A DNA stretch of 64,000 nucleotides from Allacma fusca (lineage: Eukaryota > Arthropoda > Collembola > Symphypleona > Sminthuridae). Numbering within the stretch: position 1 is the stretch's first letter; each line of letters begins with the position of its first letter. Shown here in pieces: positions 45,850 to 58,865 of the stretch. The stretch covers positions 65,955,067 to 66,019,066 of the forward strand of contig OX359245.1 in assembly GCA_947179485.1 (NCBI GenBank), given 5' to 3'. The notes beneath the pieces are model-generated. The model did no database searches. It was not told the DNA's origin and saw nothing but the letters and a program-made list of their open reading frames with translations. The position numbers and the translations under genes are program-made.

Positions 45850-47851
45850 TACTTTTTGAAGTTATTATATAAAAGTCAAACCACCAGGGGACTTGTTTAC
45901 AAAACCGATGAGATGGAACAGAAATATTTTGCAACATTGAACATATCATGCTTCAACATGGGATGTCATGAAATGAATTCAAAACAGTTTATTTCGAATA
46001 TAATGTTTTACCTGAATAACATCAGCGCATTCTACGGTTCCGGTTAGAATTGTGCACCGTATAAAAATACACAAAATAATTGAAATGTTTAATTTTACAG
46101 GTATACTGTACTTAATGCCATTTAATTTACAGTCATTCTGCATATTAAATGAGATTTAATGAAATTAGTCCGAGCCAGGGTAGTAACAAATTAACGAAGG
46201 ACCTCAGATGGCATGCGGAAATGCCCATAAAACTACTTTGAGGCTTAGGGCCAGGGTAAGAATTATTTTATTATTACACCCCTGATATTACACGAATTAC
46301 ATTTACAGATATGTCAAATGTAACAGATTCAATTAACAAATTATATGAGTAACAGCTTGTGAAGAATTAATTCAATTTTATACTTGACGATTTGGAAAGA
46401 TTACCAAAATTATATCACCAAAGATTTACCCAGGTTTCATATTTAACCTCCTCAAAGAAATTACTTACGTGCAAACCATAACAAATAGAGTAATGTGTGT
46501 TCACAATTCTGTACGTGTATTACAGCTGAAGTTACAAGAAATGCAAATCAAAGTTCCAATGTGTAATTAGTTAATATTGTTGTAGCCTTTGTAATTTTTA
46601 GAAAAAACGGACATTAGACATCGACTGGATATTATTTCTTCCTAAAGTTTGGGTCAAACTTTGCTTCCGATCATGGAGTCTCCCTGGATATTTATTATTG
46701 ATTTCCTTGTGAAATTAATTTAGCTAATGATTTAAAAAAAAATACAAAATAATTTTCCTTACAAGTCGCCAAATTAGCCATAAGAAGTTGAACGAGTTTT
46801 CAAATCCGTGTTTACTATATAATTTTCCCGGAGAGAGACCAACAATTTCCTGTCCTCCAGAAGTAGTAAAACGTAACTGGCTTTTCCAAGATTTAATTGA
46901 GTTAGTTTTCTATTTGGGGTGTTTTCACTAACTGGGAAGAAACTGTATGGCTACCATCAACCATTGCAGTTGAGCAGAAAGCCTTCACATCCAACGGGAA
47001 GTGAATAAAATATATTATTAGGGTATTTATTACTAATAAACAGTTGCAGTAAGCAATTTGTCACTGCAAATGCATTCTGTACACAATAAAATGTTTTTTT
47101 TTTCAATCAACTTTCCATAACGTTACTGAACTTGAAACTTCATCTCTCACCAGCAACTTTTTCATCCTGTGAATTTTTATGAATGCATTATTATCTAAAA
47201 CCGATCGGTGAACATTACAAAATTCACAACGCCAATGCAAACAAGAAAAATCTTTAATACGATTTATTGTACGAAAAGTATTTTTTAAATTATTCCTACA
47301 CACTTTGCGCTTATTTTTTATTTTGTGCGGTTCGATATGGGTCAGGATAAATTGTATTAAAGAGGACAGGTGCTTCTACAAGCGTTTCTGGAATTAAGGA
47401 TGATATAAATACTTGACGTAACCTGAAATTAATTTATCTTCGAATTTGCGCATTGAATGACTAATTATTTTCATATGTAAAATTACAGGTATTTATGTAA
47501 TTGATGGTTGATCCTTTTACCGTCATTGGCTATGCAAATTTTAGTTTTGTATAGGATTATTAATCCGATATGGTAAGAATAGGATAAAACAAGATTAAGT
47601 AAAAATATTAGGAAGATAATTGATAAAATGTTAATAAATGGAAGTGTTCCAAATTGGGAGGATTCCTTCATAAATTAATCTTTATGTGCATCTCATCCAT
47701 CCGAAATTTTTGCAAAATGATGAGCATATACACCGCATACAGCAAGAAATTTGCAAACAGTAAAGAAAATATCCTGACGTAAAGAAATATTTTGAAAAAT
47801 TTCCGGGCCTTCAAAAACTTTAATTACTATACTATTATTATTAAAGTAATA
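45850..47851. other. Intergenic, no feature recognised
   Basis: Two kilobases between the convergent CBP20 and catalase genes. Only short frames with no family resemblance. Confidence 0.5.
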
Positions 47852-49058
47852 TTATGGAGTGCGCTGACAATGAGCATCCTGATGAGAACCTTGCAGATCT
47901 GTTCGCCGTCTGTCAATTGCTTCATTCACCTTTACTCCAAATTGCTCATTAACCTTTTTCAGAAGTTGAATGCTCCTCTGACGAACTTCCTCCGAAACAC
48001 CATCAAAAGATACCGCCAAATTCTTGAGTAATCTTTGACGTTCACCTTGGGGAAGAGATTTCAGAAATATTCTCGGCTGCCTGAAGTTATCCTCGTCCAC
48101 TGTGTCATCTCGTACGACATCCCCCGATACTTTGAAAACGGGCTCACCTGCTTTTGAGCTCACAACTGGACCTCCGTAACTATTGGGATAATAATTCGGC
48201 CCCCCATCCCCATTCTCAACAGCTCCCCTCCCATCCCTTTGGTAAGTATGGATTTTATTCTTTGGCCTATTAATTGGCAATTGTAGGAAATTAGTCCCTA
48301 GTCGGTAACTCTGACTGTCTAAATATGAGAACGCCCTCCCGAGAATCATCGGGTCTGGGCTGAACTCTATTCCAGGTATTAAATTCCCAGGGTGAAAGGC
48401 CACTTGCTCAACTTCTGTGAAATAGTCAACAGGATTTCGATCCAGTACTAAATCCCCAACGGGCTTCAATGGGAAATCTTCCTCTAGCCAGATTTTGGTG
48501 GCATCGAAAGGATTATATCCATAAGTGGCGGCTTCATCAAAAGTCATGACTTGAATGTACATCTTCCAGGCATACATGGGCACCCTCACGAGGGATTGAG
48601 GGATGCCTCGCCCTCTCCCTCGTCCTCGCCCTCACAAACTGCGAGGGTGATGGCGAGTACACGTTTATTTTAGGCGCCCTCATGAACATGAGGGAGAGGA
48701 CCTATGAATAGGATGTGAACGAAAGAGGGGGAGGCAGAGTACACATTTAAGCCCTCACGACCTTCTCTTACCTTAATCGTTATGCTAAAACCATACATAT
48801 ATTGTTCTGTAGCAAGACCAACTTCATAACGTCTTAGGTACATGGTTTATGGCCCTGCGCAAAAATCCCAGTCTTAATTTTTAAAAGTAAAAGGTCCTCT
48901 TTTTTAGGTTAAAATTTCTCATATTAAACTCCAGAAACAAATTTCATTTAAGGATTTCGGGGAGACATGGTCATTTGTAAACAAGGGCACCTGGGCTTTA
49001 TATTCGATTAATGCTGTTTTCAGACCCTACTACTGAATATTACTGGTCTGAGGTTATG

Positions 49059-52000
49059 TATGTATGTATGTATGTATGTATTTATTAAGTGCTTTTTAGA
49101 ACTGTCTACAGCACATCAAAATAATTAACACGATATTGATTACATAGGTATAATTGTGATAGCAGTGAACACTTATTCGTTACGGCACCATGCTCTCATT
49201 TTAAGTGCATTCTTTACAAAATTAGCGATTTTATAACAGTTAATAGAGGACGACAGTTTGAGTAGGTAGATCCAGTTCCGCTCACTTACAGACCTTAAGT
49301 CTAAAATTTCAGCAAGGTATTCTGTACGAATAGGGTTCAGTAGAGGGCAGCGAAACATAAAATGGTAAATGTCATCAAATTCATGTAAATTACAAATTGA
49401 ACAGAGCGCTAGGGGGTAAAACTTATAAATAAAGCCGTTTAATTTAATACGCTGGGGGATATGAGCTTGATTCGGTGACAGTCGTAGCTGGGAGATTATC
49501 CGTTGGACGTAGAGTAGGTTCGAGGTTTTGAGGTACGGCTCGCATGTGAGTTCCGTCGGCTCCCTATGTAAATTGCTGTAAGACGACTCGTTCATCCTAA
49601 TTACATCTTCCCATTTGAGTTTATTGCGTAGGTCTTCCAAGATGTCCGCCATAGCCACCTTCAAAATTTGAGGCGAATGTGCCTCCCAAACGATTCCATG
49701 CCCCAGCTCGGTTAGGGTCGATCTGACTGAGGATGCCCACGAAGAATCGAGCTCCATTGAAGCTTCATAACACTTTTTTGTTAAGCGTTGGCAGTCCATA
49801 GATAGAATACGTCCCCAGAATTGTAGGGTTTGTTTGACCACGTTGTATTTAGCATGTACTCTTCCCGTCTCCATCCTCACAAGGTACCCTGGTGTACATC
49901 TCGGCAGCTGCAGCAGGCTCTTTATGAAGTACACGTTAAGTTTTTCCAATTCCTCTTCCTGCTTCATCCCCCAGATTGCGCTACCATAGAGGGCCACTGA
50001 GTTGACTAAGGAGTTAAACAGTTTAGCTCGACTTGACCATAGTTCGGTGAGATTCCCGCAGATCACCCTCCATGCTGCACTTAGCGCTGCCTTACCATTT
50101 CTTAATGCTTGCGCCGCTGCCGTGTTAAATTTACCATTAGCACTAAATGGGACTCCCAGGTAGACAAATTTTGACACTTTTTCGATGCCTTCTCCCGCGT
50201 ATGTCCAGCTCTCTTTGTAACCCAGTCGCCCGGACTTTGAAAAGATCACAATCTTCGTCTTCGACACGTTAACCTTCAGCATGTTACAGAAGCAGTAGTG
50301 CTGTAAGCATCTGAGTTTCATTTGCAGGCTCCCTCTATCGTGTGCTAATATTGCGGTATCATCAGCATATCGCAGAGAATGAATGTGTGTACCCGGAGAA
50401 ATTTTTATTGGGCAGCATCCTCTCTGCTGGAAAAAATCCTCAAAATCATTACTGAATAGATTGAAAAGTAGCGGCGAGAGGAGCTCCCCCTGGAGTAGAC
50501 CACAGTTAATTTGTATCTTCTCTGACAGCTTTGTTTGTAAACGTATAACCGCTCCCGCTTGACCATACAGAGCAGCGATGGATCGTATCATCTGCCCGCT
50601 TACTCCGAGCTCAAATAATTTCTCCCACAGGATTGCGTGCTCCACGCTGTCGAATGCCTTCTCGTAGTCTACAAAGGCTACATATAAGGGTTTTTTTCTG
50701 CGGTGTATAAAATCGTTAACTGTGGCGCTCAAGGAAAATAGGAGGTCCTCACATCCCCGCTTCTTCCTGAAGCCGGCTTGGGTCTCACACAGAAGCTTGG
50801 TTGACTCCGCCCACTCGTTCAGTCTCGCTAAAAGGATTTGGGTAAACCATTTAGAAGTGCAACTAATAAGCGATATTCCCCTATAATTGCCCGGACTTTC
50901 TCTATCTCCCTTCTTATACAGCATAACAATTTCAATGTCACCCCAGATTTTCGGAGGGTTGCCCCCCTCAGAGATATGATTGAATAATGCCTGAAACAGT
51001 ACTAGAAATTTGTGGGGTAGAGCTTTCAGAAATTCGTTTGAAATTCCGTCCACTCCGGGCGCTTTACCATTCTTTAGCATACTTCTTGCTTTCAGGCATT
51101 CTTCGAGTGTGATCAGCTTGTCCAAGTCTGGATGTCTACAGTCTGTGAATACTGAATCAGTTTGGGTCTTGTTTTCTCCTAGGAGTTTCTTGAAATGCTG
51201 CGTCCAGTCACTTTCACTTATGCTGTTTGCAGCCTGGGGTTTACGGGGTCTAATGCGTCGCACTGCCTTCCAGAAGTTGCTAGTTTGTTTAGCTTGGTTT
51301 ATGTCCACTTTGATCGCATTGTAAAAATGCGACTTTTTCTCTTTAATAAGCCGGCGGTGTCTCCTTCTACTCTCCATGTATACTTCCCGCATACTTGCTG
51401 TGAATCCCGTACTACGGAAGGATTTAAAGTCTCTTCGCAGTTTTCGTTTTGAGCTCCAGCAGTCGTTGTCGAACCATGGCTTATTATTTAGATGTGAGGC
51501 ATAATTTATTTTTTTAAGCATTCCAGCACCCTGCGCAGCATTCTTGATAGCATTATTTATAGCTTTAACGAGGGCATCCGGGTCGATAGGGCTTGTTCCA
51601 CTGATATCCACTTTCTCCAGAGCTTCTGTTAACTCCTGAGATTTATCCGGATTCCACTGTAGTTTATATGTCAAAGCTGGCAGTTGTACGGTACGATCGT
51701 GTAATATTTCCCCTGTCGTAAGTAGGATAGGCTGATGGTCTTCGTTCTCAAAATCGAGCACTTTCAAATCTTTTACATTCACGGCAGCCAAGTCATTGCA
51801 GGTGATAAAGTCAATTGTGCTACAGCCCATGGGACCTATGTACGTATGCCTTCCCGGTCTGTCTCCATCGCATCTGCCATTAAGTATAGTTAAGTTTACA
51901 TCCTCCAGCATGTTGTGCACATAGCAGGCCTGTGGTGATAGAAATAAGTCCACACAGAGTCTTTCTTTGTGAATGTTTGCATTTTGTGCTACAACATCGT

Positions 52001-52312
52001 TCACGTTCCCAGAGTTCCCCAACCTCACATTAAAGTCACCACCTATGAATACCTGTACGTCTAGCATTGAAAGAATCGCAAGCTCCTCCCAGAGCATACT
52101 CCATATCACTGTTTGTTTACTTAAAACTGGGTTGATGTAGATACATCCAACTATCACTCTTTTGCTTGTCTTCAACGCTTTAAATTGCACGATAATCCAC
52201 CAACTTGATTTACTTACAGTTTTTTCAACTTTGAATTTGTTTTTCTCATAAAGTATGCACAGGCCCCCACTTGGTCTGCCCTTTATATGACATTTCACTG
52301 CTGGACTTGTGA
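49059..52312 (-). mobile_element. 5'-truncated APE-type LINE nested in the hAT-like element
   Basis: Minus strand, flanked by an 11-bp target duplication CTGAGGTTATG (49048-49058 and 52313-52323). The 3' tail is a TACA/ATAC microsatellite (49059-49081). The 5' truncation removes ORF1 and the first 70 or so residues of the endonuclease. Confidence 0.92.
49173..52311 (-). CDS. LINE ORF2, 5'-truncated: endonuclease (partial) and reverse transcriptase
   Basis: About 1,041 codons without a stop, with no initiator because the insertion begins inside the endonuclease (at KGRPSGGLCILYEK, which matches SGRPSGGLLTF of the LINE at 34517). Remaining endonuclease motifs are normal: IGGDFNVRLG, STIDFI and EDHQPILL. 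Reverse transcriptase motifs: GKAPGVDGISNEFL, KKGDRESPGNYRGISL, TQAGFRKKRGCEDL, FVDYEKAFDSVEH, LQGELLSPLLF and an intact catalytic LRYADDTAIL. The end carries a CSICNLHEFDDIYHFMFRC Cys/His motif. The uninterrupted frame in a copy that could never be translated marks a young insertion. It belongs to the same broad group as the LINE at 33179 but to another family. Confidence 0.85.
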
Positions 52313-54216
52313 CTGAGGTTATGGAACCTATTTGTGACTAATCTTTATTAACCGGAGACGTAGAAAACAGCTTTGATCAATAATAGCCATTTTCTGAGCT
52401 ACTGAATCGATTATAATGAAGAATTATTGTCAAAGGCCAACAAAAATGTCTTTTATAACAAAATATTGTAGTTTGACTACTGAATGTTTTCCATGTTGCC
52501 GACAATTAAAATATAAGGAAGATAGGCACCGACGAATTAGATTTTTAAACTTCTTTTTTACGTTATTTTCAGGACAAAATCGAAAAAACATTGTAAATTG
52601 TTCAAGTTTTTTATACTTTTTACACTTATGTCAACCACGAAACCTAATATGTACCTGTACCCAAATACCTGGGTAAATCCTACACCAATAAAGGTCACTA
52701 TTTTGAATACAGTAGTTTATTTCAGCAATTTTTTTAAAATTTGTTTTGAACGCTTGGTTGTAGGAAATTTTATAAACTTTCTAAGCTATCCAAAAGTTCC
52801 GTACGTTCAGAACTGGGAGGAATGTGGACACATATTGAAGTTGTCGTATTTTAAACAAGTGTCCGCGAAAAAGTTATTTGAAGGCACAGGTATTGTAGGA
52901 AATTGTAGGGGGGGTTATTTACGTGTAATATAAAATAACGAGGGCCCTCATGAGTGCGAGGGAGAGGGGTGTATTTTAAAAGTAGCCCCTCACGAGGGCG
53001 AGGACGAAGACAACCCGTAACGTGTCGCTCGATTGATGACGAGGGAGAGTGCGAGCAGGCTATATTCCATTTCTCGCACAAAGAGGCGGAGGGGGAGAAA
53101 AACGCCCATCTATGCTTCCAGGAGGGAAACTCACCCCTAGCAATTGCTTCGTACAAATCTTGAGTAGCGTAATTCGGATTGGTCCCAGCCAGGCAAGTTG
53201 CTCGCTCAATCGTTAAATTCCTATATCCTTGCTGACTTCTCCAATGGAATTTGACATAAATGGGACTCTCATCTTTATTAACAAATTTAAATGTGTTGAT
53301 GCCAGCCCCGCCCATGAATCTGTAACCATCGGGGATTCCATAATCCGAGTTGACTTGCAAAGCAAAGTGGGTTGCCTCGGGTCTCAAACTGAAGAAATCC
53401 CAGATGGCGTTGTTATCCCTTAAATGCGTCTTCGGGTTTCTTTTCTGGGAGTGGATGAAGCTTGGGAATAATATTGGGTCTCTAATTGGGAAAATGTTTA
53501 TGTGATTCCCAACCAGATCCCAATTCCCATTGTCGGTGTAGAATTTCGTAGAAAAGCCTCGTGGATCTTTGGTTGTTTCCGCGGAACCGGTTTCACTGGT
53601 CACAATTGAGAATCGAACGAACACATCGGTTCTTTTCCCGATTTCGGTGAAGAGTGAGGCTTTGGTGTACTTTGTGATGTCATGAGTGACGGTAAAATGT
53701 CCGTGCGCACCTGCGCCCTTTGCATGAACAACTCTTTCCGGGATTCTTTCCCAGTCGAAGTGTGTCAAGTGACTTAGGAAATTCACATCTTGAAGAAGAA
53801 TGTTCCGACCTTTCCCAACAGTTAAGGATGCTGTCAGGCTTGGGACAGGGCGACCGTTCTGATCCGTGGCAGCTTTGCAGACATATTTGGAGGATACATT
53901 TTTGACTGTATCCGCTATATGCAATCAAATTTTAGAATTATATAGGAATAAAAGAAGAAAACAGGTTAATAGGGCTTTAAGCCTAGAAAAATTATATCCG
54001 GGAGAAAATGTTTTCAGTATATCTCTTCTTATCTCCATTATAAAGCTTCAATATCAGCAACCATAGCGTAACGACTATTCGTGTGGGTTTAACCAGCAGG
54101 GCGCTTATTTAAAAAAATTCTATACCAATATAATTTTATTTGATTAGAAACTTACGCAAAAAAGCTTTGGACATTGAAAGACATCCGAGAATCAGTGGGA
54201 AATATTTTGTATCCAT

Positions 54217-55440
54217 TCCAAACGAATCCTTGAGCAGATGAAGTATCAAAACTTTCCTATTTACTATTTATTTTAATTTTCTGGGGATGTGTTCTTGTTC
54301 GTGTGAGTTTGAGTTTTGATAGTTGGAGACAAAGCTGGGGTTTGCCACCGTTTTTGTTAAGTATGTACATATCTAAGAACGCACATTGTGAAATCCATGA
54401 GGATAGTTTAGTAAATGTTTATTTATTTACAAATACTGTAATTTATTCGGAGCAACGATTGTACGCACTGTACTTCCTAATGCAAAAGCAAATGAGTTGT
54501 CAAAAAGATTTCAATAAAAACCAATCTAATAAAAAGTGTGTCTTCGTTTGACAAAATGATAAGCTTGAAACGTTACTTTGAATACATTACTATATCCTTG
54601 TACCCAGTGAATCTCTCATTTATATGAAATGTTGGAATAATTTTCAATATCTTCACAATTACAAACTAAAGCGTTAGCCGATATTTGGAGTTAAAGAGAA
54701 ATGCATATTACATGTGAAAGCACAGAGTATAGTAACATACTCTCTTACTTTTAATTGTAACAAGTAAGGAATATTACGTATATACGCATACATATGCATG
54801 TAAAGAGTATCTTAAGAAATTAAATTAATTCTGATTTAAATTTTATGAGGAACATGAACTGAAATGTAAATGATGAAGAAAGGCAACTTCTAGAACTTTC
54901 CTGTTACTACTGCCAGCCGTACATAAATCCATCTCCTCCACGCACTCGAGAGCCTTGTTCGCATCTCTCCACAAAAATTAAACCGTTACTATGCAAGAAC
55001 TCTCACTTGTTCTTTCCATCTTCGTCTCTTTGTAAACATAATAAAGAGATGTAATTGACAGTACTCAATCCCATATGTTACATACATTTGGGAACATCAC
55101 CCAAGTCCTCCTGGAAATCCTCTTTTGCGCGTATGAAACCCTTGTAAAGTGTATGCCTTCCCCAACAGAGAGAGAGAGAGAGAGAACGTAATATTATTAC
55201 ACTTAACAAAGGCTTTTAACACAAGTTAAGTTAACAACGCAGGCATTAAAGAGGAACATTTGTAAGCCATAGCTGTGTAGAAAATACTAAGTTTATGATC
55301 TAAATAGAAATAAGTTTCCAGAAAGCCTCAAGTAGAATTTATTATAAAACACAAATTTCCGGAATATGCGTTTGAGTACGCGTAACTATCATTTAATAAT
55401 TTCCTGAATTTAGAATAAACCTCATTGAATTAATACATTT
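54217..55440. other. Intergenic, no feature recognised
   Basis: AT-rich; a short GA run lies near 55167-55184. No supported gene. Confidence 0.5.
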
Positions 55441-56118
55441 AGGCAGATAGGATACAGTACAAATAACAGGTTGTCAAAAATCGTCACGTTTTCAACATTT
55501 CGATCCGTAACACTGTATTTTATTAATTAAGCTCGTTGTACTATATTCCGGTATTGTAGAATTTTTTTTTTATAATTGTCAAGTAAAATATCGCCGGCCA
55601 ACTTGACCATATTTGCGATCATATATATCATCTAGCCATATACCGTCTTTTGTGTCCCTAATACCCATCAATCATTTGCACTGTAATAGATTTACAATCG
55701 GAGAAAGGTTGGAAAACCCCAGAATCCTTGTTACTTTGTTTAAATAGATTTTTGTAATTATTGTTAAAATTCAAATTTGAGTTGGATTTTAATGCAAATA
55801 TCTATTGTTCATTAAGGATTAAATCACCTAAAAGCATTTCCCACCATGAGCGTAAAAAATAGTTGTCATAGTCGAATTGGAAAGAAGCAAAATATTATTG
55901 TCAGAAGTGGGATTCGAACCCACGCCCTCATTCGAGGACCAGAACCCTCAAACATCTGCATTACAGACAAGCTTTCACTTGAGTCTGGCGCCTTAGACCG
56001 CTCGGCCATCCTGACATGATGCGATAATTGGAAGATAGAATGATCTCCAGTTCTCCTGGTGGTTATTTTCAACTATTTTTATCACTGTGTCCCAGGTCAT
56101 GTTTTCGCAGCATGTAAC
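55441..56118. repeat. tRNA-Leu segmental duplication, copy 1
   Basis: Similar to 58866-59530 in the same orientation. Shared landmarks: the start (AGGCAGA..CAGTA..AAATAA), GTCACGTTTTCAA, GAGTTGGATTTTAA, the tRNA, and TGTGTCCCAGGTCATG at the right end. Flanks have diverged by substitutions and small indels while the tRNA body is nearly unchanged. Confidence 0.75.
55899..56015 (-). tRNA. tRNA-Leu (CAA) with intron, copy 1
   Basis: Minus strand, 117 nt. Acceptor GTCAGGA pairs with TTCTGAC before discriminator A. D-arm GGCCGAGCGGTCTAAGGC, anticodon stem CCAGA/TCTGG with loop CTCAAGT (anticodon CAA), a long variable arm (TCCTCGAATGAGGGC region) and T-arm GTGGGTTCGAATCCCAC complete a type II tRNA. 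A 33-nt intron follows anticodon position 37 (starts TGAAAGCTTG). Leu-CAA is one of the tRNAs that commonly carry an intron in animals. Confidence 0.93.
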
Positions 56119-56615
56119 ATGTTTGTCTTTTGTAATCATTCTGTAGCTAAAAAACCAGCTATTAATGTGGGCAAAGGAAAGGAAGACAGGATTACCTGGG
56201 AAATTATCTAGAGATCCTTTAAATATACTTTTCCACTCCTAAGCTCTCCCTGGAGACATTCTCCTTGTACTAATGTTCCGACGGGTCTTATTGGTCTGGT
56301 TTAAGATAAGGTGTATATTCTCCCGTATACTCATACATATGGCTGAAAGGCTTATAATAGTTTGGTAGATATTGCCTATGCTTCATACAGTTATGTTATT
56401 TACATATTTGCATACATTAATATAATTCAATATGATTTAAGATCCGCAAAATCAGCTCGTAGCTGGAGATTCTAATAATTGGTTATGTTCTTTTATTTAG
56501 TGGAAATGTTCAGAATACAAATCTACATTTCTTTGTGATTCATAAATATGAAGGATTAAAATCCGGCGTGTTTAGTGAATGGTCATTCTGAATTGGGGTT
56601 TATTAGACAAATATG

Positions 56616-57983
56616 CACTGCTGCCCTAGTCTAGTCAGACTTGACTGGGAAAGTCTAGACTTGACTAGACTAGAAGGCCAAAGGACGTAACAGAATAGAC
56701 TTGACTTGACTAGGCCTTCTGTTACTATTACGTGACTTGACTAGAATAGACTAGGGCGACTCGCCAAAACACAGGACTTGACTAGACTTGACTTGCATGT
56801 CTTCATGGAATTGCTAGTCAAGTCACAATTACTTGAGGCTCCCTTATGTAGCTGAAAATCAAAGCTAGAAAGCCAGCGTGATATTCCAGTGTACACGAAA
56901 TGATCATCGTCAGTACCGTTTGGTATGCTTAAGTATATGGCTTCATTTCGAAAGAACAAAACATACAATTTTCTACTAGGTACGTAAAGTGTTTAGGAAC
57001 ATGTTACAATTTATTCCTTAACAGTGCAATTGATCATAACGATAGCTAGGATACATTTTCCATATTACTTTCTATAGTTAAAAGAATTGACTTTTTGCAA
57101 AACAATTTTTGTATTAATACTTTTCAAATTGTAACTAAAATGAAAATTACATACCTGGTACTTCTTTCTTTAAACCAAAACCCCTCCCCAACCAATCTTT
57201 CTAACGTGCCCTATAACATTGTTGATATAGATTTGTTGGCCTTTGAAATGAAAATCCCTTGACAGGGATTTTCAATCTTTTGGCTTGTTTCAGGAAAATT
57301 AGGTAAGACAACAGGATTTTTTAGATTGTTTGGCTTTATTTGACAGGAATATAACGTCTTCTAGGGACATTTTAGTTGTCAACAGGTGTTTTGAAAATCA
57401 CTGACCTTTGTTTCAGGAGGATATTCAGAAATGTTCTTCCAGGGAAATTTACAAAAATTCGACCCCTGGGTACAGCCTGATACAATTTCCACCGGGTATT
57501 TCCCCAGGTTCGTCCCAGTGGAAATTTCGTATAATATACCAGAAAATATCCCACTGATAAATCCCTATATATTAGATAAAAACGTTTGCCTATAAATTGT
57601 TATAAAGCCCTATTTTCTTGGAAAAATTTGATTCCGAACTTGCGGTTAAAGTTGCAAAAATTAACTAATTTATATATTGACAATTGTTGATTGTGCAAAA
57701 ATCTTACCGAGCATTATTTTTGTATTGATGTAAACTACACGTGTAGTTCAAGTTTTAAAAAATAATATTTTTCATATTTTGCTAATTAAAATGAAGGAAT
57801 TTTTAGAAAAATACACTGACTTGGAGAATTGACTATACTTGACTAGACTTGTAATCAAGACTCGGACTAGACTTGACTATTGCTAATTAAACGTGCAGCT
57901 GACTTGAATAAACTTGACTAGGTGCGGCTCTAAACTTTAAAGACTAGACTAGCCTTGACTAGGTAGCCTGGCGGGCAGCACTG
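56616..57983. mobile_element. hAT-like non-autonomous element, GACTTGACTA family, copy 2
   Basis: Same ends as the copy at 22558 (CACTGCTGCCC; the right end differs at one base) and the same GACTTGACTA arrays at both ends (56630-56820 and 57828-57965). The target duplication CAAATATG/CAAATATC matches at seven of eight positions. The middle differs from copy 1 and does not code. Confidence 0.88.
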
Positions 57984-58865
57984 CAAATATCCTTCTTTTA
58001 ATTAGCTGAATTAAATTTAAATTTTGTAAAAACCGCTTAAATATTAACAAGACTGCATTAGCTTTTCACATGAATTAGAAGTTTGCACATGCTCTGAAAT
58101 TAATTTAATAATTTGTAGTTTCATTGCCTACATTTGTAAATGAAAATGCCCAAAACGTACAAAATGCCCGGTACTTTGAATTTCGACTATTGGACGAAAC
58201 TTTTGGGCAGACATCTTGAACATTTTTGCCAGTGCATTTACAAAATGCCAATACTATATTTGGTTACCTCTTAGGGAGGGCAGTGCCCTCGGACGTCATT
58301 CAAATTTGGCGAAATCGTTTCTTACAATTAAATCTCGGCTGGAATTAGTGCAGCAGTTTTCCAAAAAAAACTTTTGTTTATTTAATGTTATAGCGTATAA
58401 CTTATGAGAAAAGGGTCGGAGTGGATTCTCACCCTCACCCCATCATTCAAAAAGAAGTACAAACAACAAAAACTTGGGATGACATTACAAATGCTAGAAT
58501 TAATACATTACAGTTGGTACAAACGTACACCCGATGTACTCACGTATGCAAAATGTGATTTTAAAATTTAGACGGGAAAAAATATTTCCTTTAGCTGGAG
58601 TCAAAATTACCAGGCATTGCGGATATTCCAACTGTGTGGTGTGTCGTAATTACAGTAATTTCCTGTAAGAATTATTGTAATAGACAGGTCTTGTCTTCGT
58701 AATTCGTAATTTACAGACACTTGTCCTTCCATATGTTTATATAATAACCTATTTTTACTGTCGTTTTGAGAGCTTTCGAATTGATGTGAAGTACCTAAAT
58801 GAGTTACTCCTTTATACTGTAATTACTGCTTATTTCTGACTAAACCTCCTGTTAATGGGGTAAGT
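57984..58865. other. Intergenic, no feature recognised
   Basis: Spacer between the hAT-like element and the second tRNA-Leu copy. Confidence 0.45.

Larger units (their letters stand above)
48571..53114. mobile_element. hAT-like element, GAGGGCGAG family, inserted in catalase exon 2
   Basis: Inverted ends CATACATGGGC (48571) and GCCCATCTATG (53114), flanked by an exact 8-bp target duplication CTTCCAGG (48563-48570 and 53115-53122). The ends are dense in CCTCACGAGGG, GCCCTC and GAGGGCGAGG (48582-48760 and 52938-53095). Without the LINE nested at 49059-52312 and its 11-bp duplication the element is about 1.28 kb and non-coding. Confidence 0.9.
47852..54216 (-). pseudogene. Signal-peptide catalase gene, coding exon split by nested transposons
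   Basis: Exon 1 (54216-54156) encodes MDTKYFPLILGCLSMSKAFL, a plausible signal peptide. Exon 2 begins at 53914 in matching phase, runs to 53115, is cut by a hAT-like element (48571-53114), and resumes at 48562 to the stop at 47852. Joined, the gene would give 523 residues, a normal catalase length. Catalase splits hydrogen peroxide. The distal His (ERVVHAKGAGA), the Asn of VGN, FPSFIHSQKRNPKTH, and the haem-binding Tyr signature RAFSYLDSQ are kept; some pocket positions differ (GNHINIFP where GNNTPIFF is usual; FDWER for FDRER). Animal catalases are mostly peroxisomal, so a secretory signal is uncommon. The 8-bp target duplication (CCTGGAAG) lies inside the codons of PSWK. No other stop or frameshift is present, so the break is recent or may be polymorphic. 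Confidence 0.85.

Noticed and set aside
52954-53163. Short plus-strand frames opposite catalase and in the GAGGGCGAG repeats
   Set aside because: Antisense to catalase codons or repeat-derived.
55866-56072. Small minus-strand protein overlapping the tRNA (also 59282-59485)
   Set aside because: The frame is a reading of the tRNA-Leu gene.
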